From assembly GCA_023374025.1 (NCBI GenBank), contig SIJG01000013.1:588846-652845 (forward strand): DNA of 64,000 bases, read 5' to 3'. Shown here piece by piece: positions 49,711 to 62,288 of this stretch. Each line of letters opens with the position of its first letter. Within the stretch, counting starts at the first letter, position 1. The notes beneath the pieces are model-generated. The model was not told where the DNA came from, did no database searches, and saw nothing but the letters and a program-made list of their open reading frames with translations. The stretch is from Heterodera schachtii. Its lineage: Eukaryota > Nematoda > Chromadorea > Rhabditida > Heteroderidae. The position numbers and the translations under genes were made by a program.

Positions 49711-49736
49711 TTTTATCTTTTTCTTCTCAGGTGAGA
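49711..49736 (+). promoter_or_regulatory. candidate recursive splice site
   Basis: A pyrimidine-rich tract (TCTTTTTCTTCTCAG, ending 49730) is directly followed by GTGAGAG, so a strong 3' splice site abuts a strong 5' splice site with no exon between. That is the structure of recursive splice points in long introns. No flanking gene is identified. Confidence 0.35.
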
Positions 49737-50439
49737 GTCCATTTTATTAACCAAAATTAGTATTATAAATTTAATAAAATTATGTTCAATTTAGTATAAA
49801 TATTTATATTTGAAGGTGTCTGAATTTTTGCTATTAATTATCCGATGTGCGCCAATCAAATCATGTCCATTTATCGTTTAACTCTGCATTCATGATGTCA
49901 TACATCATAATTAAATCAAATATTTATTCATTTATATTATCATTAAATTCAACGCGATTAAACAAATATTTTTGTTCTCTTATACTTTATTTTATAGTTT
50001 AAACTTTGGTCTCAGCTCTATAGTTTGATAACTAATATTTATAAATATCTTCTTAGAAAATGTTATTATTTGTAATTATATTTCATCCTAAATGTGTAAA
50101 AGATCAATTGAATATTTTAATCTTTCAATAATTTCTTATTCAAATTTTTAATATAATAAATGCTTGCAAATATTTGTTGATATAATATATCAATATTTTA
50201 TAACTATTTATTTCTGTTTTTCAATCCTTTATGCAATAAATTTATGAAATTTCGTTTTTTATTTATTAAATGAACACATTTTTATGTTTTTGGGATTATT
50301 CGTATCCTGAATATTTTGCTTAAGTTTTATTATATTATATTTAAAACAAAAATGAAAACAAAATTGTTAGTCAGTCTATGGTGAATTTTGCTTAAATTTA
50401 AAAATAACAATTAAAAATTATTCTTTCATAAAAATAATA

Positions 50440-50693
50440 AAAAAATTGTGTCCGTGGGTTTTCCGAATGAAATTTGGTGGGTGGATAGAGCACCCATGGG
50501 TTCTTAAGAAAAGTGATTTTATTTTTTGCGGAATTAACCCGAGTGCCGAGTTATGACGTTCCAAAATCTTTGGCTTTTTATAATTATAGAAAAGAAATAA
50601 TTGTTTTTTTTTTGAACTATTTAATGGTGTAGAGGTAGTGAGTGCGTTATTCAAAACTTTTTTGTGTCAAAGGTTCGAATCCTCTGCATGCTA
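50440..50693 (+). other. tRNA-like sequence with associated arm
   Basis: ATGGTGTAGAGGTAGTGAG (A-box-like, near 50624) and GGTTCGAATCC (B box) are followed by TCTGCATGC, as in the minus-strand copy at 14774-14842. Upstream, GGATAGAGCA, GTGCCGA and GTTATG occur in the same order as in the left arm of the palindrome at 57488-58060. It looks like a related but one-armed element. Confidence 0.45.
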
Positions 50694-52552
50694 TACACTT
50701 TACAATTTTTATTTTTATTTTTTGGTGCAGTCAATTATTAAAATATTTTTAATGAAATAAATCTTTATTTTTAGTTTTATTTCATTAAAAGCAAAAAAAA
50801 AATCATTAAGATAAAGATGTAATAATTTAATTGAAAAAATACATATCTTTCTGTTAAAAAAATATAATTTTTATCTAATATTTTTATTGAATATCTTATT
50901 TGTTAAAATGGTAAAAAAAAATTTGTTAATAGAAAATATTTTTGACAATTTTACTTTGCATAAAAAGGCAAAAAATGTTTTCAAATTTTTTCAATTGGAA
51001 ATTTTTAGGTGTTTTTTTAATGTCTGAACAAAAATTTTTTTATTTGAAATGACTTTCTAAAAATATAATTGATTCTATTAATTCCATTCATTCTTAAGAA
51101 GAACAATAAAAAAAAATATGCAAAGACATTTCAATATAATTAAAATGATTATTTTTATAACATTGAAAATAAAATAAGTTACAAAATTTATAAATGTAAG
51201 GTATAAATAAAAATTTTACTGATTCGCGCATTTCGTCATATAAAAAAGTAATAATGAACCGTAAATTAATTTAAATTTCAAAAATCATGAATTATCGCGT
51301 TAAATCTTATTTATCATGTACGACCAAGTAAATCATATTTTGTCTAATTTTTATCTCAAGTTTTCAATTTTATATTTCGTTAAAAAATTAGTCCTAACAG
51401 TTTTTCAATGTTTCAAAGATTTTATTCATTATTCCTGCCGCATTAATATTTTATAATAAAATTAACGATCAATTACAAGAAAAAATGAGTTAGTTGTGTT
51501 AATTCTAAACTTTAAAATATAACAGTTATTAAATCATACTAAATTTAGAGCTGTTTTTTTATCGCCAAAACGCTCAGCGAATTATATAGAACAATCAGCT
51601 CCATCAATATAAGGTCACTTATGTGATTTTTGTAAATTAATATAAAAATTGATAGAGGATTCACGTAAAAATCAACTAAAAATTAAACAACTAAATGAAA
51701 TAAATCTAGAATATAAAATTAATGAATTGGAGTATAATAAAATAAACTAAACAAATATAACAAAGGAAAATTAATTAAAGAAATAAAGAATAAAAATTTA
51801 CCAGTCAATAATTAAATGAAAAATCGAGCGCTCTGCCCTAGGCGAATTAGTTTTTTATTTAATTTACCATCTACAAATAAATAAACCGCATTAGAAAAAA
51901 TTTTTAAATGCAACTTTTTATAAATAATCTACGCTTCAGTAGTTATTGCTTTGATAGATTATATTATTACAAATATAAAAATTATATATTTAAATAAATA
52001 ATATAAAAAGAATCCTTGAATATTAATTAATATTGAATTAAATCAAAAACAAAATAAATAAAATTTGAGACTCATATAAAAATGCAATAATAAAACAAAT
52101 AAAAAAAATTGTTTTTATTCTCTGGTATTTTGAGCACTTATTCAATTTCCTTAGTTAGCAAAAAATTTATCAAAATGATGGTTAAAGGTATTATAATGAT
52201 TATTATAACTTGTACATTTAGAAAATAACTTCTCGAAAAATGAGTATCTGTTCTCTATTTTTAACTTGAATTGAATAAAGTTTTAAATTTGTTTTAGTTT
52301 AAATAATATAATTTTATCATTGCTCTTCCTGGAAATTTTACAAATTTATAAAATAATCTTTACGTGTTTTTGTTGTCAAATTTTGAACAAAATTATTTTT
52401 CGTAAAAAAAAAATCAGTGAAAAATGCATTTTTCCAATTTTTTCAATTAATTTATTTTTAGTTTACTTGTCGGAAATTCATTATACATTTGAGATAATTT
52501 ATTACACATAAAATTTCCATTTCTATTATGAACTTTTATATTTAAATTCTCT

Positions 52553-52580
52553 CTTAGCGGGGGTTATGATGGAAACATTA
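52553..52580 (-). repeat. decayed Helitron 3' end
   Basis: CTTAGCGGGGGTTATG resembles the inverted Helitron terminus at 10145 (CTAGCGGGGTTATG) and is followed by a small hairpin, ATG-GAAA-CAT. No coding part is next to it. Confidence 0.35.
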
Positions 52581-54258
52581 ATCTGACTGATTATGAAAGA
52601 TCATTAGCAAATGCGTTTGATTATTTACGATAGGTTTTTCTCTTATGTATAAAAATGTTTTATTGTTTGGTGAAAATTATTTATTGCATAATTTATTCGT
52701 TTTCATAACATTGAATATTTAATTGGGTAAAAACCATACTATAAATAAAATAATTCTATTTTGTTTAAGTTGAAATATGTTTGGAAATATCCAAAACAAC
52801 ATTGGGTAATAATTAATGTGTTCAAATAAAATTTAATTCTTTCTGAGAAATGTAATTATTATTATATCTAATGTAGAAAAAGTTTAGTCTGTTTTTATGG
52901 GGATTAGTAAATTTTTTGATTGAAATAATTATTATTATTAAATTTTTAAATTTTTATGTTTAATATTTTTAATAAAATTATCTATTTATTTATAAATGAA
53001 TTAAAAAACTTTTAAATAAAGGTTTTTAATAAATTTTCTTGTCTAAACCAACGCAAGTGGAAAGAGTCCGTTTTTTGGAAATTAATTTTGTATTCATTTA
53101 TGTACTACAATTGCATTGTGCGTTTTTTTGTTTATAAGCTGCTTTGAAGTGGGAAATAATTAATTAATTTCACTTGTAAAATATTTTTCTTATTTAAAGT
53201 TTTTGTTTTTTTATATAATACTTTCAAACACCCCACTGCAACTGAGGCTGGCATACAATTATAAATTTAATACATCCTTCAGAATTATTTTATTATGCAG
53301 GAAAATACTTTGATATAAAGCCTTAGAGCTTTCTCCTTGCAAATTTAAAAAAGTTCAGCAGAATTTTTTAATATCACATTTTGTTTCCCAAAATATTATC
53401 AATAAATTCATTTTCTATTATGTTAATATTTATTGTAATTTTTTATAAAATAAAACTCTGATATTTTCAAAAAATGAATTTATTTAATAATATTATTTTA
53501 CTTGTAAGTTATTTTTAATCTTAAAGCTGCACCCAAACTTATTAATTCTCTACTGCATGCATTTTAGCTTTTTTTAATGTATTTAATCGATTTTTGTAAA
53601 AACATTCATTATTTTACAAAAATTGTATAAATAAAAACCAATTATTTTAATCATTTCATAAATTTCAGCTCACCTTTCATTCTTGTGATAATTTATTTAT
53701 TAAGTATTATTTATTATTTCAATTTAATTATCCTTTCTTATTTCTTTTATAGTTATGAATTGAAACAATTGATGGATTTAATTTATAATTATATTTTTTA
53801 ATTTCATCATTAAGTGTTGGATTAAAAACATTAAACTTTTTATATAAATGATTCTTTAATTGAGATTATGTGAATTGTTAACTAATTATATTGCTATAAT
53901 AATCAGCATATTTACAGATATAAAAATTTTGAATCGGCGATTTTGCAGCCAAATACATAAATGGAGGAGTATGTTGTATTTAATAGCCACTAAATTGCTG
54001 AATATGAATGCATTGTTTGTAGCCCAAAGCCTCAGAGAGAAACAAGAATGGAAATCAGTACATTTGGTATATGTACATACCCCATATGCTTGATTTGGCA
54101 TTAATTAGAAGGGAAAAATATTAATTATTAAGCCTATACTCACTTATATATTGGCAAACAACTGACTGATGATAGTATAGACAGACAATTCTTTTCACGA
54201 ATAACAAATAATATATTTTATCGAATAGTTTGTATATAATATTTAATATTCTATTAAA

Positions 54259-54337
54259 ATGGAGCTTTTCTCGGGTTTTTTAGTCTCGGTCTTCGAGACT
54301 TTTGAGACTCGAGATCGAGACTTGTTTACAGCCCCTA
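54259..54337. repeat. hAT-like relic with GAGACT iterations
   Basis: Reiterated TCTCGG/CGAGACT/GAGACTCGAGATCGAGACT ends in TTTACAGCCCCTA, which resembles a hAT-like right terminus. The matching left end (TAGGGGCTG) is absent. The open frame across it is incidental. Confidence 0.4.
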
Positions 54338-55044
54338 ATGATTGGCTTTTTGTAAAGTTAGAAATAAATTTACTTTTGGTAACTTTTTGCTTTATCCCCT
54401 TAGTAATGTGCATGGTTCAGTGGGTTATGTTCTTGTCATTTTATCGTTTGATCAGTACCCCATTTTTTGTACAATGGAAAATAATGTTCTAAAAATTGCA
54501 AATATTTTTTTCAATTTTTGAAAGGAAATTAATTGATTTATATTTTCAAAGGAATAAATTCAAAAATATATATATTCAATCAATCAAGGAAAAAGAAATT
54601 TAAAAATAAAATAAATCAAACAATAATGGCCCATTTAATTCTTAATTATTAAATTAATTATAAAACGATTCCAAGTACCGAGTTAACACAATTTTTAATT
54701 AAATATAAAATAGCTCTAAACAAAACAGCACATTAAACGATAATATAATTTAATCTTTATATCCGTCAGATTTAAATCATCATTAATATAATTTATATAA
54801 GAATATGTATTTTATTATAATATAAATTATATTTCTAATGGATAGATGAAAAAAGAGGATGGTACATGTTAAATATTATCATATAAAATATAAAATTGCA
54901 AAATAAATAAATTATATTTTCAAATAATTTTTAAGTCATTATATATATTTAAAAAAAGAAATAATAATTGCCACAAATAATTATTTAATTATAATTAATT
55001 ATACGTTTTTCATTGAATGAAACAATTAACTTACAAATAAATTA

Positions 55045-55135
55045 ATGCATTTAAAACGAATTGTCAAGGGCAGAAACGAACCGGAACTGAAGGAAACATA
55101 CATTAGATACTTTTGAGAACTAATTAAAAAAGGAT
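55045..55135. repeat. dispersed ~90-bp repeat, copy 2
   Basis: Diverged partner of 48803-48895, same orientation. Confidence 0.55.
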
Positions 55136-55730
55136 ATAAAATCAACCAAATCCACTTAATCTATTCATATTTTTAATTTATATAAAGATAATTAATAAAT
55201 AATCGCAGAAATATATTAAAGAACAAAATTCAACCAACAACGATAATTTAGATATATCAAAAAATAATAAATCAATTCATTTTCATAATTCATCAAATAT
55301 ACTATAAATTTAATTAAAATTAATAAATTAATTAAAATTAAAGCATAACAACCATAAAATAAGCTAATGAATTATTTTTCTTTAAAAAATGAAAGAAAAA
55401 AATTCACTTAAGTCACAAATTCCAAGTGAAGGGCCACAATAAGCTAGAGAATAAAAAAAAATAAACTTATACTTAAAATAGAAAAAAATCAAATAGTCTA
55501 ATAATTAATTTAATAGAAGATCGTTATAATTTCTACCAAAAACTATATTTATATTTTTAAGATAAAAAATTTATGTTTTCGCCAAGAAATGTTGAAAAAA
55601 GCTTAAAATCATCTAAAACTGTATTAATTGGTAGAAAGTAAAAATATAATGTTAAAGATGACGAAGTATTAAATTAAGTACAGATATTTTTGAATAATAA
55701 AGATTAAATTTTAAAAATTTAAATAGGCAA

Positions 55731-55856
55731 ATGGCATTGGTCGATTTTGCTGCCGAACTCTTTGACTCCAAGGTAAAAAAGGTGCCTCGAATGCTGATTG
55801 ATAAATATCACTGGCTCAAAATGCTCATAGATGAGATAGCACTGATCGCTGAATGA
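55731..55856 (+). other. coding-like island, 41 aa, unknown
   Basis: Reads MALVDFAAELFDSKVKKVPR, then MLIDKYHWLKMLIDEIALIA and E, stop. It is one of the GC-richest non-transposon stretches in the window, with amphipathic, protein-like sequence and mixed codon use. A donor-like AAG/GTAAAA lies inside at about 55770. The GC-rich composition continues past the stop to about 55885. It may be a fossil exon, a captured gene fragment or a broken transposon piece; no family recognised. Confidence 0.3.
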
Positions 55857-57487
55857 GAGAGGCGGAATAATGTGGAGCTAAATGCTCAAAATGTCAAAAC
55901 CAAAATATGAATAGCCTAGAGAAAAAATTATCTAATTACAAAATAGTTTTAAAATAAGTTATAATTATTATAATAAAGGCAAAATAAATTTTTGCTTGAA
56001 AAAATAAATTTTTATATAGTAAAACGAATTTATGTAAAATATATAAACTATTTTAATGTAAATTTTAAATTTAATAGAATTTACTAAACGGTAAATGAAA
56101 AGTTAATGATTACAAATTTATCGAATATATGAAAACTTTCATAAATATAAAAAATTAAATTAGAAAACCAAAATTTTCCAATTAAATGTCTACATGCTTA
56201 AATGACACAAAAACTATTAATAAAATCTTTAGGAAAAACAATTGATTTTTATAGGTAATAACAATTCCTGCCCAAAAGGACATTTGTGCTAATAAATATT
56301 TTTGTTAAATTTATGAATAATGCCTATGGAAATATGGACTTGATAATAATAGTCAAATACAAATATCCTTGTTTTTTTATTTTTATTATTCTCATTATTT
56401 GGCTTTTCTTAGTAATTAAAAGTAAACATTACACATAAAAATTGTTAACTTGATTAAAGGCATTGCTTTTTATATGTTTGTAAAAGTTTCACAACTCAAG
56501 AATTAAAATATCATATTATCCAAATAATTAATTAAATTAGAATGATAAAACTTCCTAACTGTTCATGATACGATTAAAAGATAAAAAAACATTGATAACA
56601 CTTTATATTTAATAAATCTTATGAAGAAGAAATATAGCCATTAAATATTCTTTACAATTTATATATACATTTATTATCTATATTTATAATGAAATTAGAT
56701 ATAAATAATATAATAAATTTTGGATATAAAAATAAAAATAAAGCAGAAATGTATTTGAATATATAAATGTAATACCAATAATTAATTTAAAAAAATTCTA
56801 ACAAAGTAAGGATAATACGAATAAAAAATAAAATAATATGTATTTTCTAAAAAGTAATTGATTACTAAATAAACCTTTATGCACATTAACATCCCTTAAT
56901 CTGTTATGTACATTTTAATATAATTTGGTAATTTTTGGTTGTATTGAAAAAAAAGTTATAACAAAAAATAGGCGGTGCATGACTTATTTGTCACCCTGTA
57001 ATATTCCAAAAAATATAAATTTCTATATAAACAAAGGAATTATTTTTATTTTTATTAATTTTTTCGTAAAAAAGTATTATTTTTTTTCATCATGTTTGTT
57101 TTGAATTTTCTATTATATAAGTTTGCATTTTGATGAATTTCTTTTTTCGGATTATGAGCATTAATAAGATTAACAAATTTTATATTTATTGTTGTAATCA
57201 GAAACTTATTTTTGTTAAATAAGAATTTAATTTATCACTTCGATATATATTTATTAATTTTAGATTTTTAAAACTTATATTTAATAAATTAATTAACACA
57301 ATTTCGTTACATTGTTGATATGTTTTCTCTTAATAGACTTTAATATAGAATATACAGTAAAATGAAAGCTTTTTAAATTAAATTATTATATAAAGGTAAT
57401 TTATATCATTTGGTTTGTAATTTATTTTCGAGAAAAATTGTTACTTATATCTTGAAAAATTCTTGCCAAGTCCCTTCTTCATGGGCA

Positions 57488-58060
57488 ATCTGACAAGGGA
57501 ACCTCGCGAGCTGTTAGTCGGAAAATGCATATGTGTTATATACCATTGGATAGAGCAGGGTCGACTTCTATTGTGAATTTTTAATTTTACGTGCCGATAG
57601 CGAAAAACAAAAAAGTTATGGGGCCTCAAAAATCGAAATTTTGGCTGGATTTTTAAGAAAATTGAGCAAAATTGGTGGCTCAGTTGGTTAAATTCCTATT
57701 TTTGGAGCTCGGGTTCGAATCCAACATGAAAATAAATAAATTTTAATTAATGTATAATATAACTAAACAATTTAAAAAACTATTTTTTAGACTAAAAAAA
57801 TGTTTGACAAGTTTTAATTGATGAAAATAAGTAAAAAAACAATCAAATGTAAAGGTTGGGTAATTAATAAAAAGTGAAAAAATCTGAAAATGGACCCTTA
57901 TGGCTAAATTTCGATTTTTGAGGACCCATAACTTTTTTGTTTTTCGCTATCGGCACGTAAAATTAAAAATTCACAGTAGAAGTCGACCCTACTCTATCCA
58001 ATGGTATATAACACATATGCATTTTCCGACTAACAGCTTGCGAGGTTCCCTTGTGAGCCT
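57488..58060. mobile_element. long palindromic element with tRNA-like core
   Basis: Two arms of about 157 bp (57488-57644 and 57903-58060) are near-perfect inverted complements and include GACAAGGGAACCTCGC, TTAGTCGGAAAATGCATATG and ACGTGCCGATAGCGAAAAAC. The spacer of about 258 bp carries a tRNA-like segment. The mirrored open frames at 57441-57629 and 57900-58145 are by-products of the palindrome. Superfamily is unknown; no clear target duplication was found. Confidence 0.8.
57669..57725 (+). other. tRNA-like Pol III A and B boxes
   Basis: TGGCTCAGTTGG (57676-57687) fits the A box exactly and GGTTCGAATCC (57712-57722) fits the B box. The spacing of about 24 bases between boxes is short and the stems are poor, so it is a tRNA-derived promoter-like core and not a working tRNA. 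Confidence 0.6.
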
Positions 58061-59787
58061 GTTGATGTTTTATTTGTTCGTTGCGGATTTTCAAGTTATT
58101 AATATTTATAAAGTTTCTTTTTGTTTATTATTAAAAAGCATTTAATTTTAATGTTTATTTATAATTTTATTCATGGGTTGATCTTTATAACATTGTACTT
58201 ATAGAATCTTATTTTATTATTTCAATATTAACTAAAATTATTTTAATTTTTTACTTGCGCACAATATTTACTTAAATAATATTAAATATATAAAAGAAAA
58301 ATATTCAAAATATTTCATTATATATTATTTATAGCCTCAATATGTTGTATATAAGAAGTGGTCATTATTGTTAGTTGTTTTTTAACTTTTGTTAAAGTTT
58401 TATGGAAATTTTGTGCATATTAACAACAATTACAAATTTGAAAATTTAACAAATATTTTGAAGTTAAAAGAAAAAATAAAAATAAAATTATGTTAATTAC
58501 AATTTTTGATGCAAATTATCTTGTATGGAAATGCTTGTACAAAAAACTAACTTTATTTAACAAAATAAAATTTTTAATGAAAAATAGCATATTAAAAAAT
58601 TTAAATTAAAAACCAAAAAAGAACGATTAAGAAATAATATAATTACTTTATATGAAGTAATAACAAGTCATCGTGCCGTACATTGGTAGAATGGTGCACA
58701 TGTAGATATGATATTCGTATATACATTTTATTAAATTATAACAGAAATAAACATATTAGAAAAATTAAACAATAATCATGTAAAATCGAAAAATCATTGT
58801 TTCAATATTAAAAAAAGTAAATATCCAAAATGATCATCTTATCTTGTGCAATCATTTATATATATATTTTATTAAATCCAAAAACTAATGAATATAAAAG
58901 AATTAATAATTCATAATTAAAAAAAAATAATGTTTATTATATATTTAAGAAAATGATACAAACCCTTGACTGCAAAAAAGCCCAATATATGAAGATCATT
59001 AATAAGATAAAAATTTCGATTATTATATTGATTTTATTAAAAAAATTGAAATTCTTTTGTTTACAAAATGTTCAATAATAATTAGTATTTATTTGTATTG
59101 TTTATATTAATTATTTACCATTACCAATAAATAAACTATTGTGACAAAAGAAAATAACAAAAAGTCTTTATAACAAAAAATTTCAATTTAAAAACCATTC
59201 TAAATAATTAAGTAACCAAATACCACCAATTAATTGTTACGTAATAATATAAAATTTAACGTATGTCTACTCGGTATTCATCCTTTGAATCATTCAATTT
59301 TTTTAATTTCGTTTTATAGTAATTTATCATTGCAACCTATCGGTGAATTTCAATACCAAAGACAGATTGTATATATTAATCTAATATAATTCATCCAATC
59401 TTTTGTATTTAAATTAAGCTTTTTCAGCTTTTCAAATTTATTTTTGTAAATTAGATAAGGAATTTTTTGCGTTCTCGATTATTTATTTATGAAACTTTTT
59501 TATTAATATATATATATCCAAAAATAAATAAGAGGAGATGTGTTAATCTCTTCCCATCTCAAGTAAATAATTTATGTAGTTTTACATTTTTATTAACTAT
59601 TTGTTAATAACTTTTATTTTTTGCATTTATAGGTATATTTGGAAACATTGTTTTTTTAGTTTAGGTTTAATTCTCTTGTCTCTAGACTGATATTCAATTT
59701 TGCGAGTCAAGAAATTTATGTTTTAAATTTTTTTATTTCTCACTGAATTTTTTATTAATAAATTAAACATAAATTTAAAATAATATA
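58061..59787. other. AT-rich desert
   Basis: Nothing recognised apart from short A/T microsatellites near 58857 and 59503. Confidence 0.6.
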
Positions 59788-60154
59788 TTAGGATGTGAAT
59801 AAGTCTTGCATAGCAGTGACTTCAATTGTTTATAAACTAAAAAAATCCTCCAAATAAAACATTGATTGATTATGACATATTATTCGAAAGAGAAAACATT
59901 GGTTTTTTAATTTATTATGAATTTATGATTTTTAAACTCAACTTCCAAAAATGCAAGTTTTAACAAGATCTTGGCAATTCACGTGACCCATAACTTAGTG
60001 AAGTCAAAGAGAAAAGCCTAACAACTGTTCAAAATTTGGGACTATTTATCAGAATAAACTGGCAAAGTTTCATTAAAATTCCTTTATTATTTGATTTATT
60101 ATGATTTTACTATAAAATTATTGGGTACTAGCAAAAACTTATTCACCACCCTAA
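59788..60154. mobile_element. mariner-like MITE
   Basis: Left end TTAGGATGTGAATAAGTC and the complement of the right end TTAGGGTGGTGAATAAGT are imperfect inverted repeats flanked by TA. TTAGGNTGN..ATAAGT is the classic mariner terminus. 367 bp with no transposase. The ends resemble those of 26227-26685. Confidence 0.7.
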
Positions 60155-61775
60155 TATAAAAGTAATTTTATAACTCTTGTTTTAAATACAGAATTTATTG
60201 AGTCTATTTTCATCTAAATTTTTTAATAAGATATTTTGTTAAATTAATATTATGACATTAATTTTAACAAAATTTAAACATAATATGTTTTTACGCTTAC
60301 AATAAATAAAATATATTTATTAATTTTATTATTCGTATTGATTTTATTTAAAACAATTAAATACTATATAATAGGTTAGTTTAATGATTTGTAAATTTTT
60401 TCATTATTAATTGTAATTATTATTTTAGCGTTATTAACTTTATTTTCTTGTGTGCTTTATTATTAATTTAGATTTTTTTTAATTTGATATATGGTCGTTC
60501 AGGTTAATGGTTTTTTTACATTATAATTTTTCTCCAATAAATTTATGTACTCATAATGAAATATTTTTAAACTTTTAGGTGAAAATTATCTATTAATTAA
60601 TACAACTTTAAAATATATAAAAAAAAATTTTTATTTGAAAGTTTTTTAGTTTTTTAATATTCTTGATCTGTACTGTTGCTCGTAAAGTATCTTCATTGTT
60701 CGGAATTTCTGTTGTTGTTCTTGATAGTGCTATAACAAAAATGTTTTTTGTTTTTATTAAAATTTTTATTGATTTATTTTTTCAGTTTATTATTGCTTTA
60801 GTTTCTATTGCAATTTAAATTCAAAATATACTTTTTGGCTTCCTGGTTAATATTTTTATTTTGTTTATTAAGCCTTATGATGGCATTCAATTTATTAAAA
60901 TTAAATAATTTTTATGTTGACATAGGTTTGTCTGTTTTATTGCCTTGGCTTGAAATGTCCCATATTTTACAAAATGAAATGTTTCTAAAATGCTTTAAAT
61001 AATTTACAATAGCTACAATTTAAACAAAATCGAACCAATTAAAGCTTAAAAACAAAAGGTTGATAATATTGTAATATAATATTTTAATTGGTTTTTTTTA
61101 ATATTTTCCAGACCTTCGAAAAGACCATTTTTAATGCCACTAAATATATTTAAATTTTTAGATGTATTTTAAAGTTATCTTTTGATTTTATTGTCTCATG
61201 CTAATTGTACACTCTTTTAAATAAATTCCTTTGGTGATAAACTATTTACATTTATTAAATTTTTGATCTCATTCAATGATGTTATTTTAAATTTTAGCAA
61301 TAATTTCTTATTGAAAAGCTATTTTACGAGTTTTGAATTATGTTCAAAAAATTATGCGTTGATTTTGATAATTTTTTGGAATTATTTTATATAAACATTT
61401 TTTAATTATACTTTGCTCCTTTATTGGTTTTATTCGTTAATGAAATTAGGTATAATTCTTATAATGGTTAATTTTTGTCCTTTATTTGCACATAACTTGG
61501 AAATTTTCTCACATTTTTAAATCTTTATTTATTTCCAATATTAATATTTAAGTCGGAATCAATTTGAAAAAATCTTTAAAACAACTATTTATTTCTAGAA
61601 ATAAATAACAAGGAATTAATTTAATTTCATAATCATAAATAATACGTACAAATAAAATAATTTAAAAAGGTTAAAAAAACTAAATAACTCAAGCCGATTC
61701 AAATTGAAAGGTCTCTGGCGATTCCGATACTCTGGCAAGAGGAATCTTAAAAGAAATAATAAAAAATTAGTCATG
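60155..61775. other. AT-rich desert
   Basis: No gene recognised. TTTTAG next to GTGAAA at 60578 is a weaker juxtaposed splice-site pair. A GC-richer patch at 61690-61755 is unexplained and is read in frame with the LINE fragment by chance. Confidence 0.55.
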
Positions 61776-62288
61776 TGTGGATTTGTGTACAAAAAATATA
61801 TGGAAAGACTAAAAATCACGGGTTTACACAAATTGGAAGAAAGAAGAAAAATCAATGATTTAACAACAGCTTTTAAAATAATTAAAGGGTTCACAAGCCT
61901 CAATGCTGGGAAAAGTTTCTTTTTCTCAGAAAGGCCCAGGAGGCCTTTACTTTTACGAGTAAAGCGCCACACGGCCAAAACACAAAGTAATTTTTTCAAT
62001 AGAATAGTAAAAAACTGGAATAAACTTCCAGTGGTAGCGGTACAAATTAATAAGGCAAAGGAATTCAGGGGTTTACTAAAAGCAATGAGTTCTGAGTAGG
62101 AAATTTTCTGTGCCACATTTACACGATATTTAATCACCTGTGAATTTTTTAACATTTGATTTATTTTTATATATTTTATTACGGTATTCGTTTTGTATTT
62201 TTTATATGATCAAATTTATTTGTTTGTTTTCTTTTTGGCACCATGTAAGAGCACTAATGTGCCTTTGGTTTGCTTGATAAATTAAATT
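61776..62288 (+). mobile_element. 5'-truncated LINE copy (3' end only)
   Basis: From TGTGGATTTGTGTAC on it is nearly identical to 2137-2659. The last 107 codons of ORF2 remain open to the TAG at 62097-62099, followed by the same 3' UTR (GGCACCATGTAAGAGCAC) and tail. Truncation at the 5' end is the normal result of incomplete target-primed reverse transcription. Target duplications are unclear. Confidence 0.93.

Larger units (their letters stand above)
42424..57487. other. AT-rich desert, 15 kb
   Basis: No gene recognised. It contains exon-like islands (43203, 44123, 55731), repeats (48803/55045, 48898), a tRNA-like segment (50624), a decayed Helitron end (52553), a hAT-like relic (54259) and a juxtaposed splice-site pair (49731). 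An unresolved GC-richer patch at 45340-45680 begins TAGGGAACGG like a hAT end but has no matching right end. Open frames at 53860-54093 and 54259-54492 show no motif. Confidence 0.6.

Noticed and set aside
57669..57725. Functional tRNA gene
   Set aside because: A and B boxes are good, but acceptor, D and T stems do not pair properly and the box spacing is short.
57441..58145. Two similar proteins in opposite directions (sharing HNFFVFRYRHVKLKIH)
   Set aside because: They are the two arms of one palindrome read on opposite strands, not a gene pair.
61704..61775. N-terminal extension of the LINE fragment frame
   Set aside because: Sequence before 61776 does not match the full LINE; the frame is open across the junction by chance.
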